DNA of 49,397 nucleotides, taken from positions 1 through 49,397 of the forward strand of contig CANQEU010000010.1 of NCBI GenBank assembly GCA_947595635.1. Reading direction: 5' to 3'. The notes under the pieces are model-generated. The model was not told the DNA's origin. It ran no database searches and saw only the letters and a program-made list of their open reading frames with translations. The position numbers were made by a program, and so were the translations under genes. This document shows positions 18,103 through 26,644 of the stretch, piece by piece (the stretch's first letter is position 1; each line of letters starts with the position of its first letter). This DNA is from an uncultured Clostridia bacterium. Its GTDB lineage: Bacteria > Bacillota > Clostridia > Oscillospirales > Acutalibacteraceae.

Positions 18103-18543
18103 ATGGGTATGAAAAAGTTTTTAAATGAGTTCAAGGATTTTATAATGCGCGGCAATGTGCTTGATCTGGCGGTAGCTGTTATCATAGGCGGAGCTTTCCA
18201 GGCAATAATAACATCTCTTGTTGACGACATTATATCTCCTGTTATCGGACTGTTCGGCAATGTCGATTTTAAAGACCTTTCAGTAAAGGTCAACGGAGTT
18301 ACCATAAAGTACGGTTCCTTTATAACTGCCGTTATCAACTTCCTGATTATGGCGCTTATAATCTTCCTTATTATAAAGGGTATCTCAAAGCTCAGCGAGC
18401 TTGGAAAGAGAATTGCAAAAAAGAAGGAAGAAGAGGCTGCTCCGACAACAAAGGTATGTCCGTTCTGCTACAGCGAAATAGACATCAAAGCAACGCGCTG
18501 CCCTCATTGTACATCAATTATTGAATCAACCGACAAAGAGTAA
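18103..18543 (+). CDS. mscL: Large-conductance mechanosensitive channel with C-terminal zinc ribbon
   Basis: The 146-residue protein has the MscL N-terminal amphipathic helix ([30 protein letters not shown]), TM1 and TM2, and a charged stretch. A C-terminal double CxxC element (C119, C122, C133, C136; CPFC and CPHC) looks like a zinc ribbon. MscL releases solutes on hypo-osmotic shock as a homopentamer. Such ribbons occur in MscL of several Firmicutes; E. coli MscL lacks one. Start at ATG 18103 or 18109 behind AAAGGCAGG. Confidence 0.93.
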   Translation: MGMKKFLNEFKDFIMRGNVLDLAVAVIIGGAFQAIITSLVDDIISPVIGLFGNVDFKDLSVKVNGVTIKYGSFITAVINFLIMALIIFLIIKGISKLSELGKRIAKKKEEEAAPTTKVCPFCYSEIDIKATRCPHCTSIIESTDKE

Positions 18544-18581
18544 GGCGCTGCAAAACGGATAACGGAAGGCGTGGTGAGACG

Positions 18582-19667
18582 ATGAGCGACACAAATGAAT
18601 ACAGCGATTATGACCGATACGATTTGCATAAGGAGCGCCGTGCCAATCGCGCTTCAAATGATATTGATAATAACAGTGAAGGCGAAATGCGGCGAAGAGG
18701 CGGATTGAAAAAGTCAAAACGCTACTTTTTGAGAAATAAGACCTTTCTTATTGCCGTAACGGTCGCAATATACGCAACGGCGATAGCGATGCTCTTTTTA
18801 TTCAGCAGGGATCTCGGCACGAATATTAAGGCTGCGAATGAAGCTACTGTTGCTCAAAATGTTCTTGGCATTCCCGTTTATCCAAAGGACTATGAAAACG
18901 TCGTTAAAACAAAAAGCGAAGTAAACGACGGCTTTCTGACTCTTATTAATAATTCCTACGCCTGCGAGCATGACGGAGTAGACCTTGTAAACATAAGCGA
19001 GAATTATAACGGTAAATATCAAATAACAGATTATGTTATGCAGGCCAATAAAACAACGCTTGAGCAGATGGATAAAATGTTTGCTGATTTTTCGGCTGCC
19101 GTCGGCGATAATGACCTTATGATTTCATGCGTTTATCGCAGTATGTCCTTGCAAAACGAGCTTTATAATGCCGAAATTGAGGAAAAGGGAGAGACAGAGG
19201 GCTCAAAGTGGGTTGCAAGAGCAGGCTACAGCGAGCACCAGTCCGGCTTTTCATTTGACCTTACTCTGAGAGATAGCGAAGGCACCATAACCGAGTTTGA
19301 CGGAAAGGGAAAATACGCCTGGATAAAGGATAATTGTGAAAAATACGGCTTTATTATCCGTTATCCGGAAGAAAAAACCGATATAACGGGAATTTATCAC
19401 GAGCCATGGCATATAAGATATGTTGGCGTTGTCCATGCCGAATATATTAAGGCAAACGGTCTTTGCTTTGAGGAGTATATTGAGGAAATAAAAAAGCACA
19501 GCGTGAAGGATCCGCTGATGTATCAGGACAACGATATGAACGATTGGCGTATATACTTTGTTCCGGCTGAGGACGGTGAAACTAAGGTTCCCGTGCCGAA
19601 GGACAGGGATTATGAAATCAGCGGAAATAACGTTGACGGATTTATAGTCACTGTAAAAATGAATTAA
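18582..19667 (+). CDS. VanY-type D-alanyl-D-alanine carboxypeptidase (peptidase M15B)
   Basis: The 361-residue protein has a basic cytosolic N-terminus of about 50 residues, a single membrane anchor (about 50-70) and an extracellular M15 domain. Zinc ligands H219 and D226 lie in SEHQSGFSFD, and H277 in EPWHIRYVG. VanY-type enzymes remove the terminal D-Ala from cell-wall stem peptides. A C-terminal segment of about 60 residues after the catalytic domain is not recognised. No van cluster is nearby, so a general wall-trimming role is likelier than vancomycin resistance. Confidence 0.88.
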   Translation: MSDTNEYSDYDRYDLHKERRANRASNDIDNNSEGEMRRRGGLKKSKRYFLRNKTFLIAVTVAIYATAIAMLFLFSRDLGTNIKAANEATVAQNVLGIPVYPKDYENVVKTKSEVNDGFLTLINNSYACEHDGVDLVNISENYNGKYQITDYVMQANKTTLEQMDKMFADFSAAVGDNDLMISCVYRSMSLQNELYNAEIEEKGETEGSKWVARAGYSEHQSGFSFDLTLRDSEGTITEFDGKGKYAWIKDNCEKYGFIIRYPEEKTDITGIYHEPWHIRYVGVVHAEYIKANGLCFEEYIEEIKKHSVKDPLMYQDNDMNDWRIYFVPAEDGETKVPVPKDRDYEISGNNVDGFIVTVKMN

Positions 19668-19676
19668 AAAGACAAA

Positions 19677-19704
19677 CAGGGGCTGCGGATAACCGCAGCC
19701 CCTG
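19677..19704 (-). terminator. Strong terminator between convergent genes
   Basis: A perfect 12-base stem, CAGGGGCTGCGG with CCGCAGCCCCTG, has an ATAA loop. On the minus strand it is followed by TTTGTCTTTTT, so it mainly ends the SASP transcript, but it can also stop the plus-strand carboxypeptidase transcript. Confidence 0.88.
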
Positions 19705-19719
19705 TAGCTTTATCGCTGA

Positions 19720-19917
19720 TTATTTCATGCTCTGCTCGTAGGACTCGATCATCTTTTTAACCATCTGACCGCCTACTGAACCTGCCTGACGTGATGTGAG
19801 GTCGCCGTTGTAGCCCTGCTTGAGGTTTACGCCTACTTCGCTTGCACACTCCATCTTAAATCTGTCCATAGCTTCTCTTGCTTCCGGGATATTAAGCTGA
19901 TTGTTGTTGCTTGCCAT
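19720..19917 (-). CDS. Small acid-soluble spore protein, alpha/beta type
   Basis: The 65-residue product has the family layout: N-terminal IPEAREAMDRFKMECASEVGV, containing the germination-protease cleavage region around SEVGV, and the conserved C-terminal motif LTSRQAGSVGGQMVKKMI. These proteins coat and protect DNA in dormant spores and are degraded for amino acids on germination. The start follows AAAAGGAG. Expression in the forespore is expected for the family, but I cannot confidently place a sigma-G promoter. Confidence 0.96.
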   Translation of the reverse strand: MASNNNQLNIPEAREAMDRFKMECASEVGVNLKQGYNGDLTSRQAGSVGGQMVKKMIESYEQSMK

Positions 19918-20212
19918 TGTTGTTTCTCCTTTTTTGAGTTTTATTATATTTCAAAATTTCCAAAATTAAGCGGTACGGCAAGGCGTATTTACAGCATTGC
20001 TATTGAAAAAATAAATATAATTCTGTTTCAGACGCCGCCGCTGTTTAAGACGGCGGATTAAATCGCCTTAATTAAAATTATATTCATTCAATATTTGCTT
20101 TTCAGTCCTGCCGATGAAAAACTGTCGTTTTTCTCCGCAACATTATTTTGTGACGGCTGTTTTGAAATATCAAATGTAAATTTTGGAGAAATAAAATTAA
20201 AAAAAGAGAAAA
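19918..20212. other. Intergenic region between SASP gene and DUF3783 gene
   Basis: No gene seen. It contains the SASP ribosome binding site, an AT-rich presumed promoter region, and a short GC hairpin, CGCCG/CGGCG, at about 20034-20056 that may help end the leftward lepA-DUF3783 transcript. Confidence 0.4.
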
Positions 20213-20590
20213 TTAATTTCCTTTGTTCATTTCCTCATGATCCGCCTTGACCGCGTTATAAAGCTCAATGCTGTTCCAGCCTACGTTCACGGGTGTTATC
20301 ACAGCCTTTAAGTCAATTTTTCCCAATCCGTGCCGGTAAAGCGAGCTTAAAAGCTCGTTTATTCTCGCGTTTGTAAATCCGCTCATAAGCATAAGCTCAT
20401 CGTCAAAGCCCTCTGCTTCAAAGCTTTCGGGCGATTCGCTGTAGCCCTTGATACCGGCAAGAAAGCCGAGCGGCTGCAAAAACTGCGGCTTTTCCACTAT
20501 CCTTATGCGCATTTTAAGCGGCAGCAGCGCCATTTTTATTTTTTTAAGCCTGTCGCCTGTAAAGTTATATAGTAAAACTGTTTCTCCCAT
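20213..20590 (-). CDS. DUF3783 domain-containing protein
   Basis: A 125-residue protein with N-terminal ETVLLYNFTGDRLKKIKMALLPLKMRIRIV and a C-terminal region ELMLMSGFTNARINELLSSLYRHGLGKIDLKAVITP, which is the DUF3783 pattern. It is probably co-transcribed with lepA, 23 bases upstream on the minus strand. No signal peptide or membrane segment is seen. The function of the family is unknown. Confidence 0.8.
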   Translation of the reverse strand: MGETVLLYNFTGDRLKKIKMALLPLKMRIRIVEKPQFLQPLGFLAGIKGYSESPESFEAEGFDDELMLMSGFTNARINELLSSLYRHGLGKIDLKAVITPVNVGWNSIELYNAVKADHEEMNKGN

Positions 20591-20613
20591 TTTATCACCG
20601 CCTTTAGCAGCTG

Positions 20614-22425
20614 TCAGTCCGTATCAAGCTTTAACACAGCCATAAAAGCTTCCTGAGGAACCTCTACGCTGCCAAGCTGACGCATACGCTTTTTGCCTTC
20701 CTTCTGCTTTTCAAGCAGCTTTTTCTTTCTTGTAATATCGCCGCCGTAGCATTTTGCAAGAACGTCCTTGCGCATAGCCTTTACTGTTTCGCGAGCGATT
20801 ATTTTTCCGCCTATGCACGCCTGAATGGGAACCTCAAAAAGCTGTCTTGGTATTTTTTCCTTTAGCTTTTCAGCCATTTTTCTTGCTCTGCCATATGCCT
20901 TGTCAGCGTGGATAATGAACGATAAGGCGTCAACCGTTTCGCCGTTGAGCATTATGTCAAGCTTTACAAGCTTGCTCTCGGCATAACCGCTCAGCTCATA
21001 ATCAAACGAGGCGTAGCCTCTTGTGCGTGATTTTAGCGTGTCGAAGAAATCGTAAATTATTTCGGCAAGCGGCAGCTCGTAATGAATATCCACTCGGTCG
21101 GAGTCAATGTAGGTCATATCCTTGAATACGCCGCGCCTGTCCTGACAAAGCTCCATTATGTTTCCGACATATTCGGACGGCGCATAAATATGAGCGTTTG
21201 TAACGGGCTCCTCTGCCTTTATGATAAGTGCGCTTGACGGGTAGTTTGTGGGATTGTCTATCATGCGTATCTCTCCGTCCGCCATAGTAAGCCGATAAAT
21301 AACGCTCGGCGCTGTTGTTATAAGGTCAAGATTATATTCACGCTCAAGGCGCTCCTGTATTATCTCCATATGAAGAAGTCCGAGAAATCCGCAGCGAAAG
21401 CCAAAGCCGAGCGCAACAGAGGTTTCAGGCTCAAACGACAACGACGCGTCGTTTAAATTCAGCTTGTCAAGCGCGTCACGCAAATCGGCGTATCTTGCTC
21501 CGTCGGCAGGATAGATTCCGCAGTAGACCATCGGCTGAGCCTCGCGGTATCCGGGCAGCGGCTCCTTTGCCGGAGACGACGAAAGCGTTACGGTGTCGCC
21601 CACCTTTGCGTCCTTTACAGACTTTATTGCTGCGGCAATGTAGCAGACCTCTCCGGCGTGTATCTCCTTTGCCGGCTCTAATGAGGTCGCGCGAAGATAA
21701 CCGCATTCGACTACGGTAAATTTTGATTTTGTAGCCATAAGCTCGATCTCTTCGCCCGGCTTTAATATTCCGTCCATAACGCGAACATAAATTATAACTC
21801 CCTTGTAGGAATCATAGTATGAATCGAAGATAAGCGCGCGCAGCGGCGATGAGTCGTTGCCCTGAGGCGCAGGTATGTCCGAAACTATTTTTTCAAGCAC
21901 GGCGCGGATATTTATTCCTGCCTTTGCGGATACCTGCGGAGCGTCCTGCGCCGGAATGCCTATTACGTCCTCAATTTCGTTTATAACACGTTCGGGGTCG
22001 GCTGACGGAAGGTCGATTTTGTTGATTACCGGCACTATTTCAAGACCGCTGTCAACGGCAAGATATGTGTTTGCGAGCGTCTGTGCTTCTATTCCCTGCG
22101 ATGCGTCAACCACAAGCACAGCGCCCTCGCAGGCGGCAAGGCTTCTTGATACCTCATAGTTGAAGTCAACGTGTCCGGGGGTGTCGATGAGATTAAAAAT
22201 ATATTCCTCGCCGTCGTCCGCCTTGTAATTCAGAGTAACGGCGTGAGCCTTTATCGTGATGCCTCTTTCTCTTTCAAGCTCCATATTGTCAAGGAGCTGA
22301 TCCTCCATATCCCGCTGCGCAACCGAGCTTGTCTGCTCAAGTATTCTGTCGGCAAGCGTGCTTTTGCCGTGGTCTATGTGAGCTATAATGCTGAAATTCC
22401 TGATTTTATCCCTTGAAAATGACAT
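20614..22425 (-). CDS. lepA: Elongation factor 4 (LepA)
   Basis: A 603-residue translational GTPase of standard length. G1 is AHIDHGKST (residues 15-23), G3 is DTPGHVDF, and G4 is NKIDL. EF-G-like domains II, III and V follow, with the LepA-specific C-terminal domain ([20 protein letters not shown] onwards). EF4 acts on stalled or mistranslocated ribosomes. It lies between nth (upstream, 11 bases) and the DUF3783 gene. Confidence 0.97.
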   Translation of the reverse strand: MSFSRDKIRNFSIIAHIDHGKSTLADRILEQTSSVAQRDMEDQLLDNMELERERGITIKAHAVTLNYKADDGEEYIFNLIDTPGHVDFNYEVSRSLAACEGAVLVVDASQGIEAQTLANTYLAVDSGLEIVPVINKIDLPSADPERVINEIEDVIGIPAQDAPQVSAKAGINIRAVLEKIVSDIPAPQGNDSSPLRALIFDSYYDSYKGVIIYVRVMDGILKPGEEIELMATKSKFTVVECGYLRATSLEPAKEIHAGEVCYIAAAIKSVKDAKVGDTVTLSSSPAKEPLPGYREAQPMVYCGIYPADGARYADLRDALDKLNLNDASLSFEPETSVALGFGFRCGFLGLLHMEIIQERLEREYNLDLITTAPSVIYRLTMADGEIRMIDNPTNYPSSALIIKAEEPVTNAHIYAPSEYVGNIMELCQDRRGVFKDMTYIDSDRVDIHYELPLAEIIYDFFDTLKSRTRGYASFDYELSGYAESKLVKLDIMLNGETVDALSFIIHADKAYGRARKMAEKLKEKIPRQLFEVPIQACIGGKIIARETVKAMRKDVLAKCYGGDITRKKKLLEKQKEGKKRMRQLGSVEVPQEAFMAVLKLDTD

Positions 22426-22436
22426 AATATCACCTT

Positions 22437-23072
22437 TTATTCTTTGTTTTTCGCCGTTTTACAAAAGCCGTTCATACAGCATTGCTCACACATTGGATTT
22501 CGTGCCCGGCAAACTGCTCTGCCGTGAAGAACAAGCCTGTGACAAAAATCGTTTGATTCATCCGGCGGAAGAAGACCTCGCAGTATCGTTTCTATTTTTA
22601 CAGCGTCCTTTATATTGTGTAAGCCAAGCCTTGAGGTTATCCTTATGCAGTGCGTATCAACCACCACGGCGCTCTTGTGGAATATATCTCCGACTAAAAG
22701 ATTTGCGGTTTTTCTTCCGATACCCGGCAGCGTAACAAGCTGTTCTATTGTGTCCGGCACAACGCCGCCGAAATTATCTTTAATAGCTTTCGCCATGGCG
22801 ACAATATCTTTGGCTTTTGTTCTGTAAAGACCGCAGCTTTTAATGTATTCCTCAACCTCCGCTGCGTCTGCCTCGGCAAAATCGTCAACGGTTTTAAAGC
22901 GTTCAAACAATGCCGGCGTAACTATGTTTACACGAGCGTCGGTGCATTGAGCCGCAAGCCTTGTCGCAATAAGAAGCTGGAGCGGATCGTCATATACAAG
23001 CGAGCAGACGGCGTCCGGGTATTCCTTTTTCAGCGCGTCTATTGCCGCAAGTGCAACCTGCTTTTTTGTCAT
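22437..23072 (-). CDS. nth: Endonuclease III, DNA glycosylase/AP lyase
   Basis: The 211-residue enzyme has the helix-hairpin-helix [10 protein letters not shown] with catalytic K121, catalytic D139 in VVDTH, and a C-terminal 4Fe-4S loop with Cys spaced x6, x2, x5 ([17 protein letters not shown]; one extra Cys sits beside the third ligand). It removes oxidised pyrimidines in base-excision repair. It is first in a leftward nth-lepA-DUF3783 operon. Confidence 0.96.
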   Translation of the reverse strand: MTKKQVALAAIDALKKEYPDAVCSLVYDDPLQLLIATRLAAQCTDARVNIVTPALFERFKTVDDFAEADAAEVEEYIKSCGLYRTKAKDIVAMAKAIKDNFGGVVPDTIEQLVTLPGIGRKTANLLVGDIFHKSAVVVDTHCIRITSRLGLHNIKDAVKIETILRGLLPPDESNDFCHRLVLHGRAVCRARNPMCEQCCMNGFCKTAKNKE

Positions 23073-23136
23073 AATTTTTCCTCCTGAAGCAAAAATCAGG
23101 TAAAGTCGGTTTGATGCCGAAAATCCGTATTAATTA

Positions 23137-23165
23137 ATTTTAACATATGCGTTCAGATTTGTCAC
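23137..23165 (-). promoter_or_regulatory. Putative sigma-A promoter of the nth-lepA operon
   Basis: On the minus strand GTGACA, a 17-base spacer and TAAAAT (each one mismatch from consensus) lie about 65 bases before the nth start codon. Confidence 0.6.
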
Positions 23166-23193
23166 GGCTTCTGTTTATTTTTTAAAATATATG

Positions 23194-23202
23194 TGATATA
23201 CT
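23194..23202 (+). promoter_or_regulatory. Possible extended -10 promoter of the HAD gene
   Basis: TGATATACT fits the extended -10 pattern 74 bases before the HAD start; the -35 region is poor. Confidence 0.35.
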
Positions 23203-23276
23203 TCTGTTGTGGATGTATCTGTTTTAGTGAAAAAATTTGTGATTTGCAAAAATGATGACTTTTATAGGAGGCTTGT

Positions 23277-24011
23277 ATGTATAAAAATTATATTTTTGAC
23301 CTGTACGGCACTCTTCTTGATATAAGGACGGACGAAGGAAAAAAACGGCTTTGGAAGCAAATGGCAGCGTTTTATTCCTTTAACGGCGCGGTTTACAAGT
23401 CAAGGGAGCTTTGCAGAAAATATTATGAGTATGTCGGCGAGGAACAAAAAAGAGTGAAGAAAATACATCCCGAATACTCAATAGTGGATATAATTATAAA
23501 TACGGTATTTAAAAGGCTTTATACGGAAAAGGGAGTAAAGCATTCAAGCGAGCTTGTTGAGGTTACGGCAAGGCTGTTCCGATGTCTTTCCACAACAAAG
23601 AAAGCAAAGCCGTATAAGGGAGTTCACGAGCTGTTCGACGAGCTGCATAAACGGGGAAAGAAAATATATCTTCTTTCAAACGCTCAAAGCAGCTTTACTG
23701 TCCCTGAGCTAAAGCTTACGGGTCTTTACGATAAGTTTGACGGTATATTGATTAGCAGCGACGAGCAGTGCTGTAAGCCCGATAAGGCGTTTTTTGAGAT
23801 TTTGTTTAACAGATATAACCTAAAAAAAGCCGAAAGCATTATGATAGGCAATGATGAACGCTCCGATATAAAGGGAGCTAATGATTTCGGAATAGACTCT
23901 CTTTATATACATACTTCAATATCGCCTAAGCTCGGCGGAAAGACGCCGGACTGCAAATTTTTTGTCCCCGACGGTGATTTCAGAAAAATTAAGGAGCTCG
24001 TCCTTAAATAA
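23277..24011 (+). CDS. HAD superfamily hydrolase
   Basis: A 244-residue cytosolic protein. Motif I is FDLYGTLLD, with nucleophile D8 and Tyr in place of the usual second Asp (Y10), as in a known HAD subgroup. Motif II is LLSNAQ, the motif III lysine lies in KPDKAFF, and motif IV is IGNDERSDIKGA. The helical cap between residues 15 and 95 is of the C1 type. It is likely a phosphatase on a small phosphorylated metabolite; the substrate is unknown. Start ATG 23277 follows ATAGGAGG. Confidence 0.88.
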   Translation: MYKNYIFDLYGTLLDIRTDEGKKRLWKQMAAFYSFNGAVYKSRELCRKYYEYVGEEQKRVKKIHPEYSIVDIIINTVFKRLYTEKGVKHSSELVEVTARLFRCLSTTKKAKPYKGVHELFDELHKRGKKIYLLSNAQSSFTVPELKLTGLYDKFDGILISSDEQCCKPDKAFFEILFNRYNLKKAESIMIGNDERSDIKGANDFGIDSLYIHTSISPKLGGKTPDCKFFVPDGDFRKIKELVLK

Positions 24012-24059
24012 CAAAATTAACGCTTTAAATTATTTTAGCTTAAACGCGACCTGCTCACT

Positions 24060-24620
24060 CAAAAAAAGTAAAATATTAAACGGCAGTGCCGACTGCGGTT
24101 CAAGGACAACACAGTAAAAAATAATTTTTTGACGAGGCTCTCGCCTACCGCAGGCAGACCGCATTAATGCGACCTGCCTGCTACTTTATATTAGTTTATT
24201 ATGCAAGGGGCAAGCCCCTTGCAACCCCAAGGCCTGCTCACGGATTGCAAGTAAATAAAAGTTTTAATCTTCTTTCACATATTTGAACGCATAATTAATC
24301 TTCCCTCACAGGCTGAGAGCAGAGTGCAAACACTCCAAGTCAAGCAAAAGCTTGAAAATAAAATTTTAAACAGCAGTACCGCTGCGCAGCAGTGCCGACT
24401 GCTGTTCAAGGATAACATAGGCAAAACACTTTTTGACCGCAGCGTTATCGACTTGCGCCGGTAACGCTGCTGCTTTAATATTATGTTATATTAAAGGGGG
24501 AGCTTACGCTCCCCCTTTTTTGTTCGTTCAAAAAAATAATTTGATTTTAATTCATGTTATAAAGGCTTATTTACGGGTATAAAAGCTTAATCAAGCAAAA
24601 TTCCCTTGTGCGAGAATACT
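24060..24620 (+). repeat. Mosaic hairpin repeat block R1
   Basis: Blocks shared with R2-R4 occur in this order: GCCGACTGCGGTTCAAGGA-type segment (24087-24105), hairpin with GCAGGCAG/CTGCCTGC arms (24149-24180), linker CTTTATATTAGTTT (24184-24197), hairpin GCAAGGGG/CCCCTTGC (24203-24222), block CTTCCCTCACAGG to AAGCAAAAGCTTGAAA (24300-24357), the GCCGACTGC segment again (24393-24411), hairpin GCAGCGTTA/TAACGCTGC (24439-24470), hairpin GGGGGAGC/GCTCCCCC (24496-24515) and block ACGGGTATAAAAGCTTAATC (24573-24592). The linkers stay constant while the hairpins differ. Confidence 0.85.
24496..24521 (+). terminator. Terminator-like hairpin inside repeat R1
   Basis: GGGGGAGC (24496-24503), TTAC loop, GCTCCCCC (24508-24515), then six Ts. 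It has all features of an intrinsic terminator and could end readthrough from the HAD gene, although it is part of the repeat family. Confidence 0.65.
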
Positions 24621-24621
24621 G

Positions 24622-24652
24622 AAAGCGTCCCTCAATCTTTGAGGGACGCTTT
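24622..24652 (-). terminator. Terminator of the lipoprotein gene
   Basis: A 13-base perfect stem, AAAGCGTCCCTCA with TGAGGGACGCTTT, has a 5-base loop and lies 11 bases beyond the stop codon. The T-tract on the minus strand is poor. Confidence 0.6.
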
Positions 24653-24663
24653 ATCACTGTTGC

Positions 24664-25164
24664 TTATTCTGCCTTTTCAAAAATCTTTGTAATATCGCTG
24701 CGGCGCTTTTTGTGTCCGGCATCGGGATTATCTCCCTCCGATTTCGGATCGGTGTAAATCATAAGGTAATTTTCATTGTCAGACAGCTCAGCCGTTACGT
24801 CAGATATTCCAAGCATATTGAATTTTCCGTCCTTTTTTGTATCGGAAATTACCTTTTTCGCCGTTTCGTCAAGGTTGCCGTCGCCGTAATCATAAAGCTC
24901 AAGCAAAGCGTTTCCGCCGTCAAGAGTGATAATAAAGCGGCAGCCCTCCTTTGCGCCGATTACATTGCTTTGCATAACCGTTCCCTCGTCTGGGATAAGC
25001 TTCTTTTTGTTAAGCTGCGTACAAAGCTTTTTTAATCCGTCCTCTTTTATTTCCGAGATTTTTACCGTCTCGCTTTGATTTTGCGGAACGCTTGCGCAGG
25101 ATGTGAACGACAGCATTAAGACCGCGGCAAGAATTACTGCCAATATTTTGGTTGTTTTTTTCAT
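24664..25164 (-). CDS. Lipoprotein, unknown function
   Basis: The 166-residue protein starts with a lipoprotein signal peptide (MKKTTKILAVILAAVLMLSFTSC, lipobox FTSC, Cys23). The mature part of about 140 residues is hydrophilic, with no recognised domain; strands such as CRFIITLDGGNALLELYDYG and NYLMIYTDP suggest a small compact alpha/beta domain. It stands alone with its own promoter and terminator, surrounded by repeat R1 on one side. It is probably anchored to the outer face of the membrane; no function can be assigned. Confidence 0.8.
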   Translation of the reverse strand: MKKTTKILAVILAAVLMLSFTSCASVPQNQSETVKISEIKEDGLKKLCTQLNKKKLIPDEGTVMQSNVIGAKEGCRFIITLDGGNALLELYDYGDGNLDETAKKVISDTKKDGKFNMLGISDVTAELSDNENYLMIYTDPKSEGDNPDAGHKKRRSDITKIFEKAE

Positions 25165-25211
25165 ATTGCTTTCCTTTCAAGAGTAAAGTAATTTAAATTT
25201 AATACCGTACA

Positions 25212-25240
25212 ATTATAGCGTAAAAACGACGTAATTACAA
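25212..25240 (-). promoter_or_regulatory. Sigma-A promoter of the lipoprotein gene
   Basis: On the minus strand TTGTAA, a 17-base spacer and TATAAT lie about 50 bases before the lipoprotein start codon. Confidence 0.7.
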
Positions 25241-25430
25241 TAGCAATGATAATTTTATTTTGCAAATCGCGCGAAGCGCTTTAAAATAATTGTTGATCGG
25301 GTATAATTATGGGTCAATTTAAATTAAAGCTGAATGTTGATTATTCCGCCGATTTGTGGTAACATATGAAGCAGATGCGAAAGAAATTTATCAAACTCAG
25401 GCTTTATATAAAACAAAAGGAGCTTTTGAT

Positions 25431-26621
25431 ATGGAATATATTTTTTCTGACAGAGTAGGCGGCTTAAAGCCGTCGGCAATAAGGGAAATATTTAAGTACG
25501 CGGCCGACCCTCAGGTGATCTCGCTTTCGGCAGGTAATCCTTCGCCGGACGCCTTTCCGGCAAAGGAGATTGAAAAAATCTCCGCGGATATACTGAAGAA
25601 AGACCCCATAGCCTCGCTTCAATACAGCGTGACCGAGGGATATACTCCGCTGCGCGAAAGGCTGAAAACCTATCTTAAGAGCAAATACAATATCGGCAAC
25701 GAAAACGACTCTATACTTATAACATCGGGCGCGCAGCAGATAATGGATCTGACTTCAAAGGCGATTATAAACGAGCATGACGTTGTAATTTGCGAAGCCC
25801 CAAGCTTTATAGGCTCATTAAACACGTTCCGCTCATACAACTGCCGGTTAAGAGGAGTTACGGTTGAAAGCGACGGAATGAATATGGAGGAGCTTGAAAA
25901 GGCTTTAAAGGAAGAAAAGAACGTAAAATTAATTTATACAATACCTAATTTCCAAAATCCGTCGGGCGTTACGATGAGCCTTGAAAAGAGAAAAAGGCTT
26001 TATGAGCTTGCTAAAGAATACGGGGTGTTGATAATTGAAGATAACCCGTATGGAGATTTAAGATATAAGGGCGAGGACATTCCGGCTATTAAGAGCTTTG
26101 ATACAGATAATATAGTTATCTACGCAGGCTCGTTTTCAAAGACGATAGCTCCGGGTCTTAGAGTTGCATTTACATCTGCGCCTACTCCGATTTTCCAGAA
26201 GATGGTGGTTTGCAAGCAGGGTCAGGACGTTCACACCAATATATGGTCGCAGATCGTTGTAGACGAGTTTATGAAAAGATACGACTATGAGGAGCATCTT
26301 GAGAGGCTTCGCAGGATATACAGCAAAAAGGCGGATTATATGACTTATTTGCTCGACACATATTTGCCTGCTCAGCTAAGCTATAATAAAATTGAGGGAG
26401 GACTTTTCACGGTCTGCACCCTGCCGGACGGCATAGATATGCAGGAGTTTTGCCGCGAGCTGATAAAACGCAAGGTCTGCGTTGTTCCGGGAAATGCGTT
26501 CTTGCCCGATGAAACGCAGCCGTGCAACAATTTTAGAATAAATTTTTCAACACCGACCGACGAGCAGCTTAAAAAGGGAATAAAAACTATAGGCGAGCTT
26601 GCAAAAGAAATGATAGGCTAA
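25431..26621 (+). CDS. PLP-dependent aminotransferase (class I/II, 2-aminoadipate/MocR-like group)
   Basis: I choose ATG 25431, behind AAAAGGAG; the frame is open upstream to 25356 but lacks a ribosome binding site there. The 396-residue fold-type I enzyme shows ITSGAQQIMDLTSKA (phosphate-binding region), IPNFQNPSGVTMS, IIEDNPYGDLRY (ring-stacking Asp) and the Schiff-base lysine in GSFSKTIAPGLR. A C-terminal Arg in NFRINFS binds the substrate carboxylate. It resembles LysN/2-aminoadipate aminotransferases and the catalytic part of MocR regulators without the DNA-binding domain. The exact amino donor is unknown. Confidence 0.88.
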   Translation: MEYIFSDRVGGLKPSAIREIFKYAADPQVISLSAGNPSPDAFPAKEIEKISADILKKDPIASLQYSVTEGYTPLRERLKTYLKSKYNIGNENDSILITSGAQQIMDLTSKAIINEHDVVICEAPSFIGSLNTFRSYNCRLRGVTVESDGMNMEELEKALKEEKNVKLIYTIPNFQNPSGVTMSLEKRKRLYELAKEYGVLIIEDNPYGDLRYKGEDIPAIKSFDTDNIVIYAGSFSKTIAPGLRVAFTSAPTPIFQKMVVCKQGQDVHTNIWSQIVVDEFMKRYDYEEHLERLRRIYSKKADYMTYLLDTYLPAQLSYNKIEGGLFTVCTLPDGIDMQEFCRELIKRKVCVVPGNAFLPDETQPCNNFRINFSTPTDEQLKKGIKTIGELAKEMIG

Positions 26622-26644
26622 GCATCGTTTCAGGGGGGATTTTT

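Larger units (their letters stand above)
24012..24663. other. 652-base gene-free region filled with mosaic repeats
   Basis: No gene is supported here. It holds two successive copies of the mosaic intergenic repeat family (see the repeat entry at 24060-24620) and ends with a hairpin near the lipoprotein gene. Confidence 0.7.

Noticed and set aside
18582-19667. VanY homologue as part of a vancomycin resistance operon
   Set aside because: No vanHAX, vanRS or vanW genes lie nearby; M15B carboxypeptidases are common wall enzymes.
22437-23072. An extra cysteine in the Fe-S loop of endonuclease III as a sign of an altered cluster
   Set aside because: The normal x6-x2-x5 spacing is intact; the additional Cys directly follows the third ligand and need not bind iron.
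24060-24620. Repeats as a possible CRISPR array
   Set aside because: Repeat units are not regularly spaced, spacers are not unique sequences of constant length, and no cas genes are present.
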